Below are positions 17,356 through 26,927 of a stretch of DNA of 64,000 bases, piece by piece (within the stretch, counting starts at the first letter, position 1; the number at the start of each line of letters is the position of its first letter). The stretch lies in the NCBI RefSeq assembly GCF_000566685.1, contig NZ_AZQN01000003.1, forward strand, positions 1-64,000, in the 5' to 3' direction. The translations under genes were made by a program, and so were the position numbers. Under the pieces are notes generated by a model. That model worked only from the letters and a program-made list of their open reading frames with translations. It was not told where the DNA came from and did no database searches. This DNA is from Dyadobacter tibetensis Y620-1 (GTDB lineage Bacteria; Bacteroidota; Bacteroidia; Cytophagales; Spirosomataceae).

Positions 17356-18381
17356 TTAGAGTACTGCGGGCTCAGCTTCCTGGTAGAGGACTTGAATAAG
17401 TGTTTGGCCTACTGCTTTTAAAGTTTTTGGATCGATCTGCTCCATCGTGTCCTGAGTGGTATGCCACTCATCGAAAAACGTATGAGCAGGGTTATTTTGT
17501 CGGGTGTGAATGATGTCGATCATCGGTATTTTAGCAACCCTGTTTACCGGTAAATGGTCATCGGTAATGGCAGGGCCCCGGTGATCGATAAAATAATTGC
17601 TGTATCCGAGTTGACCGGCAGTATTCCATACTGATTTCACCACTTCTCCGGCCAGTTGCATGGAGTATCCTTCTTTCTGAAATGTAGCACCTTTTGCTCC
17701 TACCATGTCCAGCAAGACCCCAAAGAATGCAGTATATCCCGGCTGGTGTAGATTCGAAGCCCAATATTGTGAGCCTAAGCAAAAGCCACCATATTCGTCG
17801 CTGGCTTCCTGAGAGTTCCCCCAGTCTTCAGCATCAAAAAATATGATGTCTACACCGATTTCAGGTTTTGATGGCTGAGCTGCCAACACCCGGGCCACCT
17901 CCAAAAGTACTCCTACACCACTGGCTCCATCATTGGCAGCGGGCACTGGTTTTTTGGTAGCTACCGAATCTTCATCGGCATAGGGGCGTGAATCCCAATG
18001 AGCCGCCAATAATATGCGTTTGCTAGCTTTCGGATTGAAGCTGCCTATGATATTCCGTGCCTTTAGTTTGGTGCCATCGTAGGTGGTAGGGCTAAACTTT
18101 TGTTCAGTAACTTCCAAACCATATGATCGTAATTTTTCTGCCAGATAATTGCCACAAGCAACATGGGCGGCCGTGTTAGGAACCCTGGGTCCGAAGTCCA
18201 CCTGCCGTTGTACAAAGTGATAGGCCGAATCGCTATCAAAATTAGGGGCCTGCACCAGGATTGCCTCTTGCGTACTGGTCTGTTCCGAGCTGTTATGGTT
18301 CTGACAGCTTTGAAATAATGTCAGGGCCGAGAATATGCCCCCAAGGATCCCGGTTTTTATGATTTTAAAATGAAATGACAT
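17356..18381 (-). CDS. M28-family metallopeptidase lipoprotein (glutaminyl-cyclase-like)
   Basis: 341 residues. The N-terminal signal ends in a lipobox LFQSC (Cys about 26), so it is probably a membrane-anchored periplasmic lipoprotein. Zinc and catalytic motifs of the M28 fold are visible: AAHWDSRPYADED, NDGASGVGVLLEVARVL, FFDAEDWG, CLGSQYWA and a late histidine in TDDHLPV. This branch includes both aminopeptidases and glutaminyl-peptide cyclotransferases, and the two cannot be separated by eye. The start lies 17 bp inside the end of the upstream DUF192 gene, suggesting translational coupling. Confidence 0.9.
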   Translation of the reverse strand: MSFHFKIIKTGILGGIFSALTLFQSCQNHNSSEQTSTQEAILVQAPNFDSDSAYHFVQRQVDFGPRVPNTAAHVACGNYLAEKLRSYGLEVTEQKFSPTTYDGTKLKARNIIGSFNPKASKRILLAAHWDSRPYADEDSVATKKPVPAANDGASGVGVLLEVARVLAAQPSKPEIGVDIIFFDAEDWGNSQEASDEYGGFCLGSQYWASNLHQPGYTAFFGVLLDMVGAKGATFQKEGYSMQLAGEVVKSVWNTAGQLGYSNYFIDHRGPAITDDHLPVNRVAKIPMIDIIHTRQNNPAHTFFDEWHTTQDTMEQIDPKTLKAVGQTLIQVLYQEAEPAVL

Positions 18382-18889
18382 CTCCTACTTCTATTTGGTG
18401 ATTTGTTGTAAATCCGGCGTTAACTTCTACTACAAACTGTGCCGCAGCTTCAGAAGCTATATTTTCTTCGGAATGCGGACTCGTATTTTTGGATATAGAT
18501 ACGATTTTTTTATTCGCACCCACATAGATAATATCCAGAGGAATATAAGTGTTTTTCATCCAAAATACCCTTGGAGCGGCTTCTTCATAAACGAATAGCA
18601 TACCAGCCGAGTCGGGGAGTGAAGTGCGATACATCAATCCCAGGTTTCGTGCCTCCGCAGTAGCCGCAAACTCTATATCGATACGTTTTAATTTCTGACC
18701 ATTCTTTAAAAACCATAAATCCCCTTGCTTTTTAAAGGTAGGACCAGACGCCGCGCTTTCCGCATGGGGCAAACGGGCCGAATCGTTGTGAAAGGAAGGG
18801 TTGATAAATGGTACAGCTATATAAGCCAACCCCGCTAGTACGACGATCAGGAGTAGAATTCTGGCAAAAATAACAGGGCGGTTTCTCAT
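18365..18889 (-). CDS. DUF192-domain exported protein
   Basis: 174 residues. N-terminal hydrophobic segment (about 7-29, signal anchor), then the DUF192 fold: KRIDIEFAATAEARNLGLMYR, MLFVYEEAAPRVFWMKNTYI, PLDIIYVG and the C-terminal FVVEVNAG....IEVGD. DUF192 proteins are small periplasmic beta proteins of unknown function. The gene follows cysS by 5 bp and overlaps the M28 peptidase gene by 17 bp, so all are likely one transcript. Confidence 0.9.
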   Translation of the reverse strand: MRNRPVIFARILLLIVVLAGLAYIAVPFINPSFHNDSARLPHAESAASGPTFKKQGDLWFLKNGQKLKRIDIEFAATAEARNLGLMYRTSLPDSAGMLFVYEEAAPRVFWMKNTYIPLDIIYVGANKKIVSISKNTSPHSEENIASEAAAQFVVEVNAGFTTNHQIEVGDVISF

Positions 18890-18894
18890 AAAAT

Positions 18895-20397
18895 CTATTC
18901 CTCGTAAGCCCAGTCAATCTTTTCCTTAGTATCTCGTATTACCAGCCCCTGCTTTTTGAAATAGGCCCTTATTTCGTCGACCTTCTCGTAGTTTCGAACG
19001 AGCTTGTATTCCCGATATAAGTTGAGCATGCCCTCTAGGACGGCATCTCCTTCCGACTTTTCTTCTTTGAGGCCCAGTATATTTTCAGAAAATATTGTGA
19101 AATGGGCAATCAGATCTTGAAAGGTAGCCTCCCCTAAGGCAGCGGCATTAAGTTGTCCTAAGCCCAGCATATTCACATATTTCAATAAATTGAAAAGGTG
19201 CCCAATTGCAACAGAGGTATTTAGGTCATCATTCATTGCCGAGTAAAATCCCGCAATGGTCTTCTCTATATCTGCTATTTTTTTCTCATCAAGGGCTATA
19301 GCCTCGTCGGCATTATAGGCCAGCATACGGGCGGTTCTCATTCCGTTGGCCAATCTTTTATAACCTTTTGTCGCTGCTTTTAGGGCGTCATTAGAGAAGT
19401 CCAGGGTGCTTCGGTATTGGCTCTGCATCATAAAAAAGCGTACGGTCATAGGACTATAAGGCTGGTCGAGCAGGGGGTGGCTCCCGGCTACTAGCTCGGC
19501 TGGCAGGAAGGAGTTATTAAGGGACTTAGACATTTTTTGCCCATTAACGGTCAACATATTCGTGTGCATCCAGTAGCGCACCGGATCCTGGCCAGTCAGT
19601 CCCTTAGCCTGAGCAATTTCGCATTCATGATGAGGGAATTTCAGGTCCATGCCACCCCCATGTATGTCGAATTGCTTTCCTAGGTATTTGGTACTCATGC
19701 AGGTACATTCCAAATGCCAGCCCGGAAAGCCGCGACTCCAGGGGGAGTCCCATTGCATGATATGCTCTGGACTGGCCTTTTTCCATAATGCGAAATCCAA
19801 AGGATTGCGCTTTTCGGACTGGCCATCGAGCTCCCGGGTTTCGTTCAGAAGATCTTCTAATATGCGACCGGAAAGCTTGCCATAGTCCTGTCCACCTTCA
19901 TTGTATTTTGTAATATCAAAATATACCGATCCATTCGACTCGTAGGCCAAGCCCTTTTCAATCAAGGCCGTTACGGCCTCTATCTGCTCTATCAAATGTC
20001 CGGTTGCCGTAGGCTCTATGCTGGGAGGAAGTAGATTAAACAAGGCAGTAACCTCATGAAAATCGTTAGTATAACGCTGGACTATCTCCATAGGCTCCAG
20101 TTTTTCTAGTTTGGCCATTCGGCCAATTTTGTCCTCTCCAACGTCTCCATCACCCACTAAATGGCCCACATCGGTGATATTGCGGACATAGCGGACCTTG
20201 TACCCGATATGCTGCAGGTATCGATAAAGTATGTCGAAGGACATAAAAGTGCGGATATTTCCCAAATGAGCGTTATTGTACACGGTAGGCCCGCAAACAT
20301 ACATGCCTACATAGGGGGCAGCGATAGGCTCAAAAAGTTCTTTCTTACGCGTAAGGGTATTGAATATTTTTAGCGGCTGGGTGTTGGTTTCGGCCAT
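18895..20397 (-). CDS. cysS: Cysteine--tRNA ligase
   Basis: 500 residues, class I aminoacyl-tRNA synthetase. Seen: the CGPTVYNNAHLGNIR block (35-49) with the zinc cysteine and the HIGH-like HLGN, the GWHLECTCMS zinc region, HHECEIAQ, and KMSKS at 288-292. Full length. First gene of the cysS-DUF192-M28-DUF2905 run. The 280 bp upstream has no other gene. Confidence 0.97.
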   Translation of the reverse strand: MAETNTQPLKIFNTLTRKKELFEPIAAPYVGMYVCGPTVYNNAHLGNIRTFMSFDILYRYLQHIGYKVRYVRNITDVGHLVGDGDVGEDKIGRMAKLEKLEPMEIVQRYTNDFHEVTALFNLLPPSIEPTATGHLIEQIEAVTALIEKGLAYESNGSVYFDITKYNEGGQDYGKLSGRILEDLLNETRELDGQSEKRNPLDFALWKKASPEHIMQWDSPWSRGFPGWHLECTCMSTKYLGKQFDIHGGGMDLKFPHHECEIAQAKGLTGQDPVRYWMHTNMLTVNGQKMSKSLNNSFLPAELVAGSHPLLDQPYSPMTVRFFMMQSQYRSTLDFSNDALKAATKGYKRLANGMRTARMLAYNADEAIALDEKKIADIEKTIAGFYSAMNDDLNTSVAIGHLFNLLKYVNMLGLGQLNAAALGEATFQDLIAHFTIFSENILGLKEEKSEGDAVLEGMLNLYREYKLVRNYEKVDEIRAYFKKQGLVIRDTKEKIDWAYEE

Positions 20398-20679
20398 TTG
20401 GTTGTCCTAATTTCTATTGGTATTAAAATGTGTACAGGCTTTGAAACGCCTTTACAAGCTTCTTTAGTTTCTTTTTGATTCCAAAACTCTCCGGCGCTCA
20501 CGAGGGAGAGCAGCTATCCAAAGTAGGAGAAAACTGGTTTCAGGACAAAAATAGCAAATAAGACAGGATTGATTGGTACTCTCATTTATAATCCACTTAA
20601 TAAATCAGCAATTATATGGTTTTCATTATCTTCGCAGATTACTATTACAGAACAATCTACACATTAATATTATAACCAT
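20398..20679. promoter_or_regulatory. Divergent region with putative PfkB-gene promoter
   Basis: This 282-bp gene-free region separates cysS (minus) from the PfkB kinase gene (plus). TATCTTCG at 20627-20634 is one base from the Bacteroidota -7 consensus TAnnTTTG and lies 46 bp before the kinase ATG. A matching -33 TTG is not clear, so this remains tentative. Confidence 0.3.
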
Positions 20680-21597
20680 ATGAGTCTATTGACAGTTGGG
20701 TCCGTTGCATTTGACGCCCTGGAAACGCCTTTTGGCAAAACAGACAAGATTATTGGCGGAGCTGCAACTTACATCACACTATCTGCCTCTTATTTTACCA
20801 AAGGGAATAATCTGGTTGCCGTTGTAGGTGGCGATTTCCCTAAGGAAATGATTGGCTTGCTTGAAGATCACGGTGTGGACACCGAAGGTTTAGAGATCGT
20901 AGCCGACGGGAAAACGTTCTTTTGGTCTGGACGTTACCACGAAGATATGAATACCCGGGACACCCTGGAGACGCAGCTAAATGTGATGGAGCATTTCGAC
21001 CCCACCATTCCCGAGTCGTATCAAACTACAGAATATCTGATGCTGGGCAACACAGTTCCTGCTACTCAGAAACTCGTTATTGAGCGCATGGCTAAGCGTC
21101 CTAAGCTGGTCATGCTCGATACCATGAATCTGTGGATGGACATTGCCATGGACGACCTGAAGGCGGTATTGAAACTGGTGGATGTTTTAACCATCAACGA
21201 CGAAGAGGCTCGCCAACTTTCCGGAGAATATTCCCTGCGCAAGGCTGCTAAAGTGATTATGGCGATGGGTCCTCAGACCCTCATAATAAAAAAAGGTGAG
21301 CATGGGGCCCTCTTGTTCCAGGCCGATCGTATCTTCTTTGCACCAGCGCTACCATTGGAAGAAGTCTTTGATCCAACAGGTGCAGGCGACTCCTTCGCAG
21401 GAGGTTTTATAGGCTATCTTGCCAGCACCGACGATATCTCATTCGATAACATGAAGCGTGCCATCATTTATGGCTCGGCCATGGCTTCTTTCTGTGTTGA
21501 AAAATTCGGAACAGAAAGACTTATCAACCTAACTCAGGAAGAAATTAAAGAACGTGTTCAGCAGTTTGTAAATCTATCCAGCTTCGAAATCGTTTAA
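20680..21597 (+). CDS. PfkB-family carbohydrate kinase
   Basis: 305 residues. Ribokinase-like fold with an N-terminal IIGGAATYIT motif and the C-terminal signature DPTGAGDSFAGG (231-242) with catalytic base D237. TINDEEARQLSG and IIKKGEHGALL are also typical. The substrate could be a sugar or nucleoside (adenosine kinase-like), and sequence alone does not decide. Single gene followed by a strong hairpin terminator. Confidence 0.9.
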   Translation: MSLLTVGSVAFDALETPFGKTDKIIGGAATYITLSASYFTKGNNLVAVVGGDFPKEMIGLLEDHGVDTEGLEIVADGKTFFWSGRYHEDMNTRDTLETQLNVMEHFDPTIPESYQTTEYLMLGNTVPATQKLVIERMAKRPKLVMLDTMNLWMDIAMDDLKAVLKLVDVLTINDEEARQLSGEYSLRKAAKVIMAMGPQTLIIKKGEHGALLFQADRIFFAPALPLEEVFDPTGAGDSFAGGFIGYLASTDDISFDNMKRAIIYGSAMASFCVEKFGTERLINLTQEEIKERVQQFVNLSSFEIV

Positions 21598-21613
21598 GCC
21601 TAGGTTTTACTAA

Positions 21614-21660
21614 TCAACAAGAAAGCGAACTAGAGTCACTCTGGTTCGCTTTCTTGTTGA
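21614..21660 (+). terminator. Long palindromic terminator after PfkB gene
   Basis: The arms tcaacaagaaagcgaac (21614-21630) and gttcgctttcttgttga (21644-21660) are perfectly complementary. Pairing continues inward through tagagt/actctg, so nearly the whole 47-bp segment folds as one hairpin. Located 17 bp after the stop codon. Confidence 0.85.
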
Positions 21661-22139
21661 TAAAAGGGCTGGCCCGAGCACATTGTTTGTTATGACCCCT
21701 ATCGCTGTTAGTTTTGAGCATGTCCCTTGTCAGCCTGAGCTTGTCGAAGGCTCCCAAAGAGGTATGTCAACCTGAGCTTGTCGAAGGCTCAGTGTTGTCT
21801 CTGTCTAAAGGCCTGTCGAAGGCCAGGGAAGTAAGTTCGTTTAATACCCTACGACGAGCTATCTCACGCACTGATTGATCCATGTGACACTTGCCCTGAA
21901 CTGGAATGTTTTTCCTTATTTATTTACTACAAATCCATTTCCCGTCACGACTAGGTTACTATTAATGACTTCTCCACTTTCGAGGATTGCATAGTCCTTC
22001 TGATACACATTCTGAAGCATTGGATAGTTGTTTCTTAGGGTATCACTTACAGGTTTATCCTCCAATGACCTCTCAGGAAATAGCCTTTTCTTAGGTGGCA
22101 AGGGTATAATTTAAGATTGCAACCAACCATATATATTTG
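21661..22139. other. Intergenic region with REP-like repeats
   Basis: A gene-poor stretch between the PfkB terminator and the phosphodiesterase gene. Its left part carries cctgagcttgtcgaagg-type repeats. A 61-codon frame on the minus strand (21916-22101) starts only at TTG and looks like nothing I recognise, so I do not call it a gene. Confidence 0.5.
21731..21824. repeat. REP-like cctgagcttgtcgaagg cluster
   Basis: Three related units are visible: cagcctgagcttgtcgaagg at 21731, caacctgagcttgtcgaagg at 21768, and a shortened aaggcctgtcgaaggcc at 21808. The core CCTTCGACAAGCTCAGG is a palindrome-rich repeat widely seen in intergenic DNA of many bacteria (established knowledge, not searched here). 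Probably a dispersed REP-type element. Confidence 0.7.
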
Positions 22140-22937
22140 ATGTCCCATTCTGCTTTATTATACCTTTTACTGATTTCTTTGACGTACATTTCTGATGTGG
22201 CTGCTCAGGCTTTCCTGCCAATGTCCCGGCATACTCCTCTGGTGATTGCTCATAGGGGCAACCACCTAAAACAACCCGAGAATACGGTTGCATCTACCAA
22301 AGCCGCCATACAAGCCGGAGCAGACTACGTGGAGGTGGATTTGCGAACTACCAAGGACGGTCATCTGGTGGCCATGCACGATGGCACCGTAGACCGTACC
22401 ACCAATGGCAAGGGAAGTGTAAAGCAAATGAGCTGGAGTGAAATCCAGACCTTACGGGTATTTAATAAAAACAAACGACCGCACCGAGTTCCGGATTTCG
22501 AAGCGATTTTAGCTGCCTGCAAGGGCAAAATTAATCTGTATCTTGATTTTAAAGATGCCGATGTGGCCCAGACCTGGAGGCAGATTCGGGCCGCTGGAAT
22601 GGAAAAACAGGTGGTCGTATACCTCAATAAGGCGGAGCAGTATGACGCATGGCGCCATATCGCCCCCGAGGTTCCCTTAATGACCAGTCTTCCGGAGAAT
22701 GTACAGACGGTAGTCGAATTCGAAAAGTTTTTAAGTCAAATGACGATCAAAGTTTTCGACAATATCCGTGATCCCCAGCTTCTGGCCTTTGCCCATCAAA
22801 AAGGGCTGCAAGTATGGCTAGATGTACAGCAAAAGGAGGAAAACGAAGCTTCCTGGCAGCCGGCCCTCGCATTGGGCGTGGATGGTCTACAAACCGATCA
22901 TCCCGAAAAACTTGTTCATTATTTAGAAAAACGGTAG
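22140..22937 (+). CDS. Glycerophosphodiester phosphodiesterase
   Basis: 265 residues, exported (signal peptide to about residue 22, ending AAQA). Hydrolyses glycerophosphodiesters to glycerol 3-phosphate and an alcohol. Seen: AHRGNHLKQPENT, the metal-binding VEVDLRTTKDGHLVAMHD, TTNGKGSV and the C-terminal GVDGLQTDHPE. The ATG at 22140 is preferred over an in-frame TTG three bases upstream. Monocistronic. Its product feeds the glycerol 3-phosphate pool also filled by GlpK. Confidence 0.93.
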   Translation: MSHSALLYLLLISLTYISDVAAQAFLPMSRHTPLVIAHRGNHLKQPENTVASTKAAIQAGADYVEVDLRTTKDGHLVAMHDGTVDRTTNGKGSVKQMSWSEIQTLRVFNKNKRPHRVPDFEAILAACKGKINLYLDFKDADVAQTWRQIRAAGMEKQVVVYLNKAEQYDAWRHIAPEVPLMTSLPENVQTVVEFEKFLSQMTIKVFDNIRDPQLLAFAHQKGLQVWLDVQQKEENEASWQPALALGVDGLQTDHPEKLVHYLEKR

Positions 22938-23035
22938 GATCTAGGGAATTTAGTTATTCTGATACTCTTTCTATTCGACAGGTTGGGCTGTCGCTTGCTC
23001 CTTATTTATATAGCTAACTGACAAATTTTTAGCCC

Positions 23036-23957
23036 TTAATTAAACTGAAAAGCTTCTGAGTTTGTAAACACATAAGTTTTATTATTTGTTACACCTATGT
23101 TGTTGGAAATGCTAATATGTTCTCTGTATTAGCCTGTTCCGTTCCCATTATGAGCTCCCGTCGTGGTAGATATAGGATATTAATAGATCATATTGTCGGA
23201 TATTCTGCCGTACGCGTTATCTGTGTTTCTGAGAAAAAGTGCAGGAACGAGTCCATTAGCTACGTAATAAGAATTTCCAGGAATTGAGTTGTTACTGAGT
23301 TCGAAGTATTTTACATTTCCTCTCAAGATTCCTGTCGTTGTTAGTGATTTAATAACGACGTTGCCGTGAAACCGAAGCCCAGTTATGTTTTGGAGGTCGA
23401 AAACATATCCCAACTCCCTCATTGCGTTGTTAACTAATTTTATCTTCTCACCATCGTTCGATATAATAAGCCTTCGATTACAGTGCATAGTTGTACTTTC
23501 AAAATGCCAGGACTGTCTCCTGACATTTGCGGCATACGGTAAGTCGAGAAATTCATTTAAATCGGGCCGGAATCTAAGATCCAAACATCTCGAATTCTCA
23601 ATATGAATATTTTTACATCTGTATGTTCTGAGTCAATTTATTATTAGGATGTTAGAATTGCATTCCCAAATTCGCAACTGTCAAATGTGTGATTCTTAGC
23701 ACCGATGATCTTTATCGAGTAAAATCTATTCTCCTGATAAGTAAATCTACCATTAATATATCTAACCCCGTTTCCAATTTGTGATTCATAGTGCACCTTA
23801 GTATTGCCTTCAAAAAGGCAATTGTTAAATTTGATGTTCAGATAATCTTCAGGCAATTGAACTGTTTTGGCTCCTATCTGATTATTTAACCCGTTGTGCG
23901 GTTTATTGTTGCAATTCCAAAGTGTAATTAATAGGATATAAAATTTGTAATAAATAG
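23036..23957 (-). pseudogene. Decayed right-handed beta-helix lipoprotein gene
   Basis: Three minus-strand coding pieces in different frames look like one protein. Piece one (about 23957-23644) starts without ATG (the first usable codon is ATT, then YYKFYILLITLWNC), resembles a lipoprotein signal, and continues into IKFNNCLFEGN and HTFDSCEFGNAIL, ending in TAA at 23644. Piece two (about 23635-23180) resumes in another frame as RCKNIHIENSRCLDLRF and runs to RISDNMIY. Piece three (about 23178-23036) is in a further frame, has an in-frame TAA at 23130, and reads HISISNNIGVTNNKTYVF. The regularly spaced Asn/Ile/Phe pattern is typical of right-handed parallel beta-helix proteins (pectate-lyase-like fold). 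At least four lesions imply a dead gene. It starts just downstream of the glycosyltransferase gene. Confidence 0.6.
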
Positions 23958-23980
23958 TGGTTAATCTCTAATTGAATTTC

Positions 23981-26164
23981 TCAGGGATAATAAAACTTCA
24001 ATTCTGAAGTCCTTTTGAGTTTCGCCAGATAAAAGTCCTGGGAATAATAGACGGTATCGATCAGTTTATTTTCGTAGTAAGGGCCTAGCATATTACGGTC
24101 GTCGCCAAGGATATACGCATAATGAAAGGGCTTGCTGGCATTGACCAGCTCTTTATAGCGGGGTCTGTATCCTATATATTTCATTTGGTCAAAACGAAAG
24201 GTGTCTCCCTGGATACTGGATAGATAATGGTAAAAGCCATAATTGCCGTCAAATAGTAGCCCTATTTTCTGATCTGTACCTTGAATATGGTTCATAAGGG
24301 GGCGGTACTTTTCTCCGTTCGCCGTATGGTTAAGGAAATAAAGTGCAGTCCGGTCCAATTTGAAAATAGTCTCCTTTTTGATATGATCGAAATATCCTAT
24401 GGAATCCAGAACATTAAAAATATAACGGCGATCGATAGTATTGGGTTGCTTAAGGAGCTGAAGACAGTCTTCGAAAGCGGGGTTTCTGGTGTAAAAAGTG
24501 CTTAGCTTTTCCTGCACTGCCTGTCTTTGACTGTCATTTTGGGGACATACGGCAATGGGTATATGTAGGAGTAACTTTTTGGAATAATACTTAAGAGGAA
24601 GTATGGGCTTGCTTGGATTGGCCAGGACAAAAGAGCATGACGCCAGGAGTAAAAATAGGGCAAGCATCGACTTCGTCTTCGGGGCATATTTACCGAACAT
24701 GCTCGCCACTACCACCGAGCCTAAGGCGAAAATGGGCATTTGGGTTCGGGTGCTCCATAATTGGAATTTTAAAAAAGTACATAGCAAAATGAACCCAAGT
24801 AGAATCAGAATACTAAACCATTTTAACCGGCCATAGCCCTTTGAAAAAGTTAAAAAAATAAAGCTGCCCAGCAGGATTACAAAATGCAGGGTATTAGGAA
24901 TCATGTCTTCATGCACTACATACCGGACCTGAAAAGTATCATTGCTAAATCGGGGATCGTCTACAGTATAACCTAAAAATTGATGGGCATTCTGAACCAA
25001 AGAGGCTACTCTGAGATTAAAATCATTATTAGGAAGCCCCATCTGTAGGGTTGCATTTTTCATGACGTTAGAAACTGCACCCTGAAGGGAGATCTGGTCC
25101 GTAGAAAGCTTTTCTATCTCCAGACCCGTGTCGGCCATAGGATGCATGGGGTGGCCGAAAAACTGATAGTTTCTGGCTAGAAAAGGAGAAAAAACTAAAA
25201 TAAACAGCGTGAGGATAGTTATCAGAATCAGGCTCGCTCTTTTTATCTGATATTTTTTTAGAAATTGAAGGCCAAAATAGATACAAAAGGGTAGGGCGAG
25301 GAGGAGTATGGTGTATTTGGAGAAGCCCCCTAAAGTTAGAGAAATGGCCATAAAAAATATGGCACTAGCAGAAAAGCGACGGACGGCCAGATACCCGAAG
25401 TAGATAAAGCAACAAATGAAGAAACAAGCCACATAATCAACTTGCACGGTGCTGCTTTCCATGATGCCCGCGGGGAGTGTGAGCATAAAAATAACAGCAA
25501 GTATTTGTGTAGATCTATGAGCCCCAAAACTTTTAGCAATCAGGCTTATGGCGCAGAATGTGCCTAATGAAGCGGTAAATTGAACGAAACCTGCAAAGCG
25601 GTCGCTGCCCGAAAGTAAAAAGGTATGCAAAACCAGATATTCTGCAAAGACATTATGGTAGAGCTGTTGAATATGGCGGGTAGGAAAGTGATCGAGGTTA
25701 CCGTTGCTGATCCACTCCACAATTCTGCTTAAATGATAGCTGTGCCCGTCATAGTTATTGGGGGGAACCACATAGGTTAGGATAGCGATAGGGATAAGGT
25801 ACACACAGATAGCCAGAAATAGAATCAATCGCTCCGAACTATTCCAGCTTTTAAAGATGCTATTCATTTCTATTAAATAGCTGAAGAACTTTCTCCAATC
25901 TTCCTGCTGAATCGAAAATCTTATCAGAAGAAGGGCTTCTGTTACTGCCAATACGACCCAAAACGCCAAGATATTACTACGATTAATAGACCCGAAATAC
26001 GAAAGTAATTCGTTTACTAAATATATCAGCAGGGCATGGATGAGCAGGGATTTTAGAAAGGAATTTCGCCAAAGGGTTCGGCCTTGAGTGCCTTCATCTC
26101 GCTGATATAACTGTAAAAGCAGCATTGTAAGCATTGTCGATAAAAGAACCAAAAGTATGCTCAT
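23981..26164 (-). CDS. Polytopic membrane glycosyltransferase (GT39/ArnT-like)
   Basis: 727 residues from the ATG at 26164 (an upstream in-frame TTG at 26203 gives 740). More than ten transmembrane helices in the first 500 residues, then a hydrophilic domain of about 200 residues. The first loop holds PPNNYDGHSYHLSRIVEW, with the acidic position expected in GT-C lipid-linked glycosyltransferases, and LDHFPTRHIQQLYHNVFAEY. This layout fits a GT39/ArnT-like enzyme that moves a sugar from a polyprenyl carrier to a periplasmic acceptor. Donor and acceptor unknown. Isolated, with a decayed beta-helix gene just downstream and AT-rich DNA on its 5' side. Confidence 0.75.
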   Translation of the reverse strand: MSILLVLLSTMLTMLLLQLYQRDEGTQGRTLWRNSFLKSLLIHALLIYLVNELLSYFGSINRSNILAFWVVLAVTEALLLIRFSIQQEDWRKFFSYLIEMNSIFKSWNSSERLILFLAICVYLIPIAILTYVVPPNNYDGHSYHLSRIVEWISNGNLDHFPTRHIQQLYHNVFAEYLVLHTFLLSGSDRFAGFVQFTASLGTFCAISLIAKSFGAHRSTQILAVIFMLTLPAGIMESSTVQVDYVACFFICCFIYFGYLAVRRFSASAIFFMAISLTLGGFSKYTILLLALPFCIYFGLQFLKKYQIKRASLILITILTLFILVFSPFLARNYQFFGHPMHPMADTGLEIEKLSTDQISLQGAVSNVMKNATLQMGLPNNDFNLRVASLVQNAHQFLGYTVDDPRFSNDTFQVRYVVHEDMIPNTLHFVILLGSFIFLTFSKGYGRLKWFSILILLGFILLCTFLKFQLWSTRTQMPIFALGSVVVASMFGKYAPKTKSMLALFLLLASCSFVLANPSKPILPLKYYSKKLLLHIPIAVCPQNDSQRQAVQEKLSTFYTRNPAFEDCLQLLKQPNTIDRRYIFNVLDSIGYFDHIKKETIFKLDRTALYFLNHTANGEKYRPLMNHIQGTDQKIGLLFDGNYGFYHYLSSIQGDTFRFDQMKYIGYRPRYKELVNASKPFHYAYILGDDRNMLGPYYENKLIDTVYYSQDFYLAKLKRTSELKFYYP

Positions 26165-26379
26165 GCTGATATAAGATCTTGTGTTACGGGGTGTACCACC
26201 CAATCTCCATTAGATTTATCGGTGGTGACTAATGGAACAAAGATAATTCTTAATTGGCTATATAATCTCTATATTACCTAGATATAACGTACGAACTTAT
26301 TCAACGGTAATTACTGATTTAATACAAAATAGAATGATTTTTATTTTAAATAGATTTTTGTCTAATAACCGAAAAAAAA

Positions 26380-26916
26380 TCATGAGAGACTATGGATGTG
26401 ATGGTAAACCGGGCAGTCGGGTTGATGGGCCCCGGGAAGATAGCCCGTACTCATAAGGAATTCGTTTACGATTTCCCCGCCAGTAAACTTAAAGGTTTTC
26501 TTAAACAGCTTCATCCATTCGGGTTTATCAAGGGGGTGATGGGCATCCAACCATCCTTTAAAAGAGCCAAACTCTTCCTTGAGCAGGACAATTTTCTGGG
26601 CATTTACGATGGCCGCATTAATTTTTAACCGGTTGCGTATTATGCCTGCATCCTGCATAAGGCGTTGGCGGTCGGTTTCCTCGTAAAGTGCTATACGGTC
26701 AATAGCGAATCCATCGTAAGCTTTCCGGAAATTATCCTGTTTACGTAGCATCAGGGTCCAGCTCAGGCCGGCCTGATTGATTTCCAATAGGAATCGGCCA
26801 AAAAGTTCGTTGTCATCCTGGATGGGAAACCCATACTGATGGTCATGATAGGCCTTGTTTAGAATGTAGTCGGGATGATCGGAATGGTTATTCGCTATGT
26901 ATTCACAGTAACTCAT
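26380..26916 (-). CDS. tag: DNA-3-methyladenine glycosylase I
   Basis: 178 residues, usual length. Base-excision repair enzyme removing 3-methyladenine. Seen: N-terminal Cys (MSYCEY), YHDHQYGFPIQDDNELFGRFLLE, INQAGLSWTLMLRKQDNFR, and a C-terminal GAHQPDCPVYH that would provide the remaining zinc ligands. The GyrI-like gene lies 11 bp upstream on the same strand, so the two are probably co-transcribed. Confidence 0.93.
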   Translation of the reverse strand: MSYCEYIANNHSDHPDYILNKAYHDHQYGFPIQDDNELFGRFLLEINQAGLSWTLMLRKQDNFRKAYDGFAIDRIALYEETDRQRLMQDAGIIRNRLKINAAIVNAQKIVLLKEEFGSFKGWLDAHHPLDKPEWMKLFKKTFKFTGGEIVNEFLMSTGYLPGAHQPDCPVYHHIHSLS

Positions 26917-26927
26917 CTTCGAGGATT

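Noticed and set aside
21916..22101. 61-codon minus-strand frame between the PfkB and phosphodiesterase genes
   Set aside because: It starts only at TTG just after a stop codon, shows no recognisable motif, and lies in a repeat-bearing intergenic region. It may be a gene remnant, but nothing supports a call.
23981..26164. Start at 26203 (TTG) for the membrane glycosyltransferase
   Set aside because: The TTG adds 13 polar residues before the first helix, while ATG at 26164 begins directly at the hydrophobic segment, as expected.
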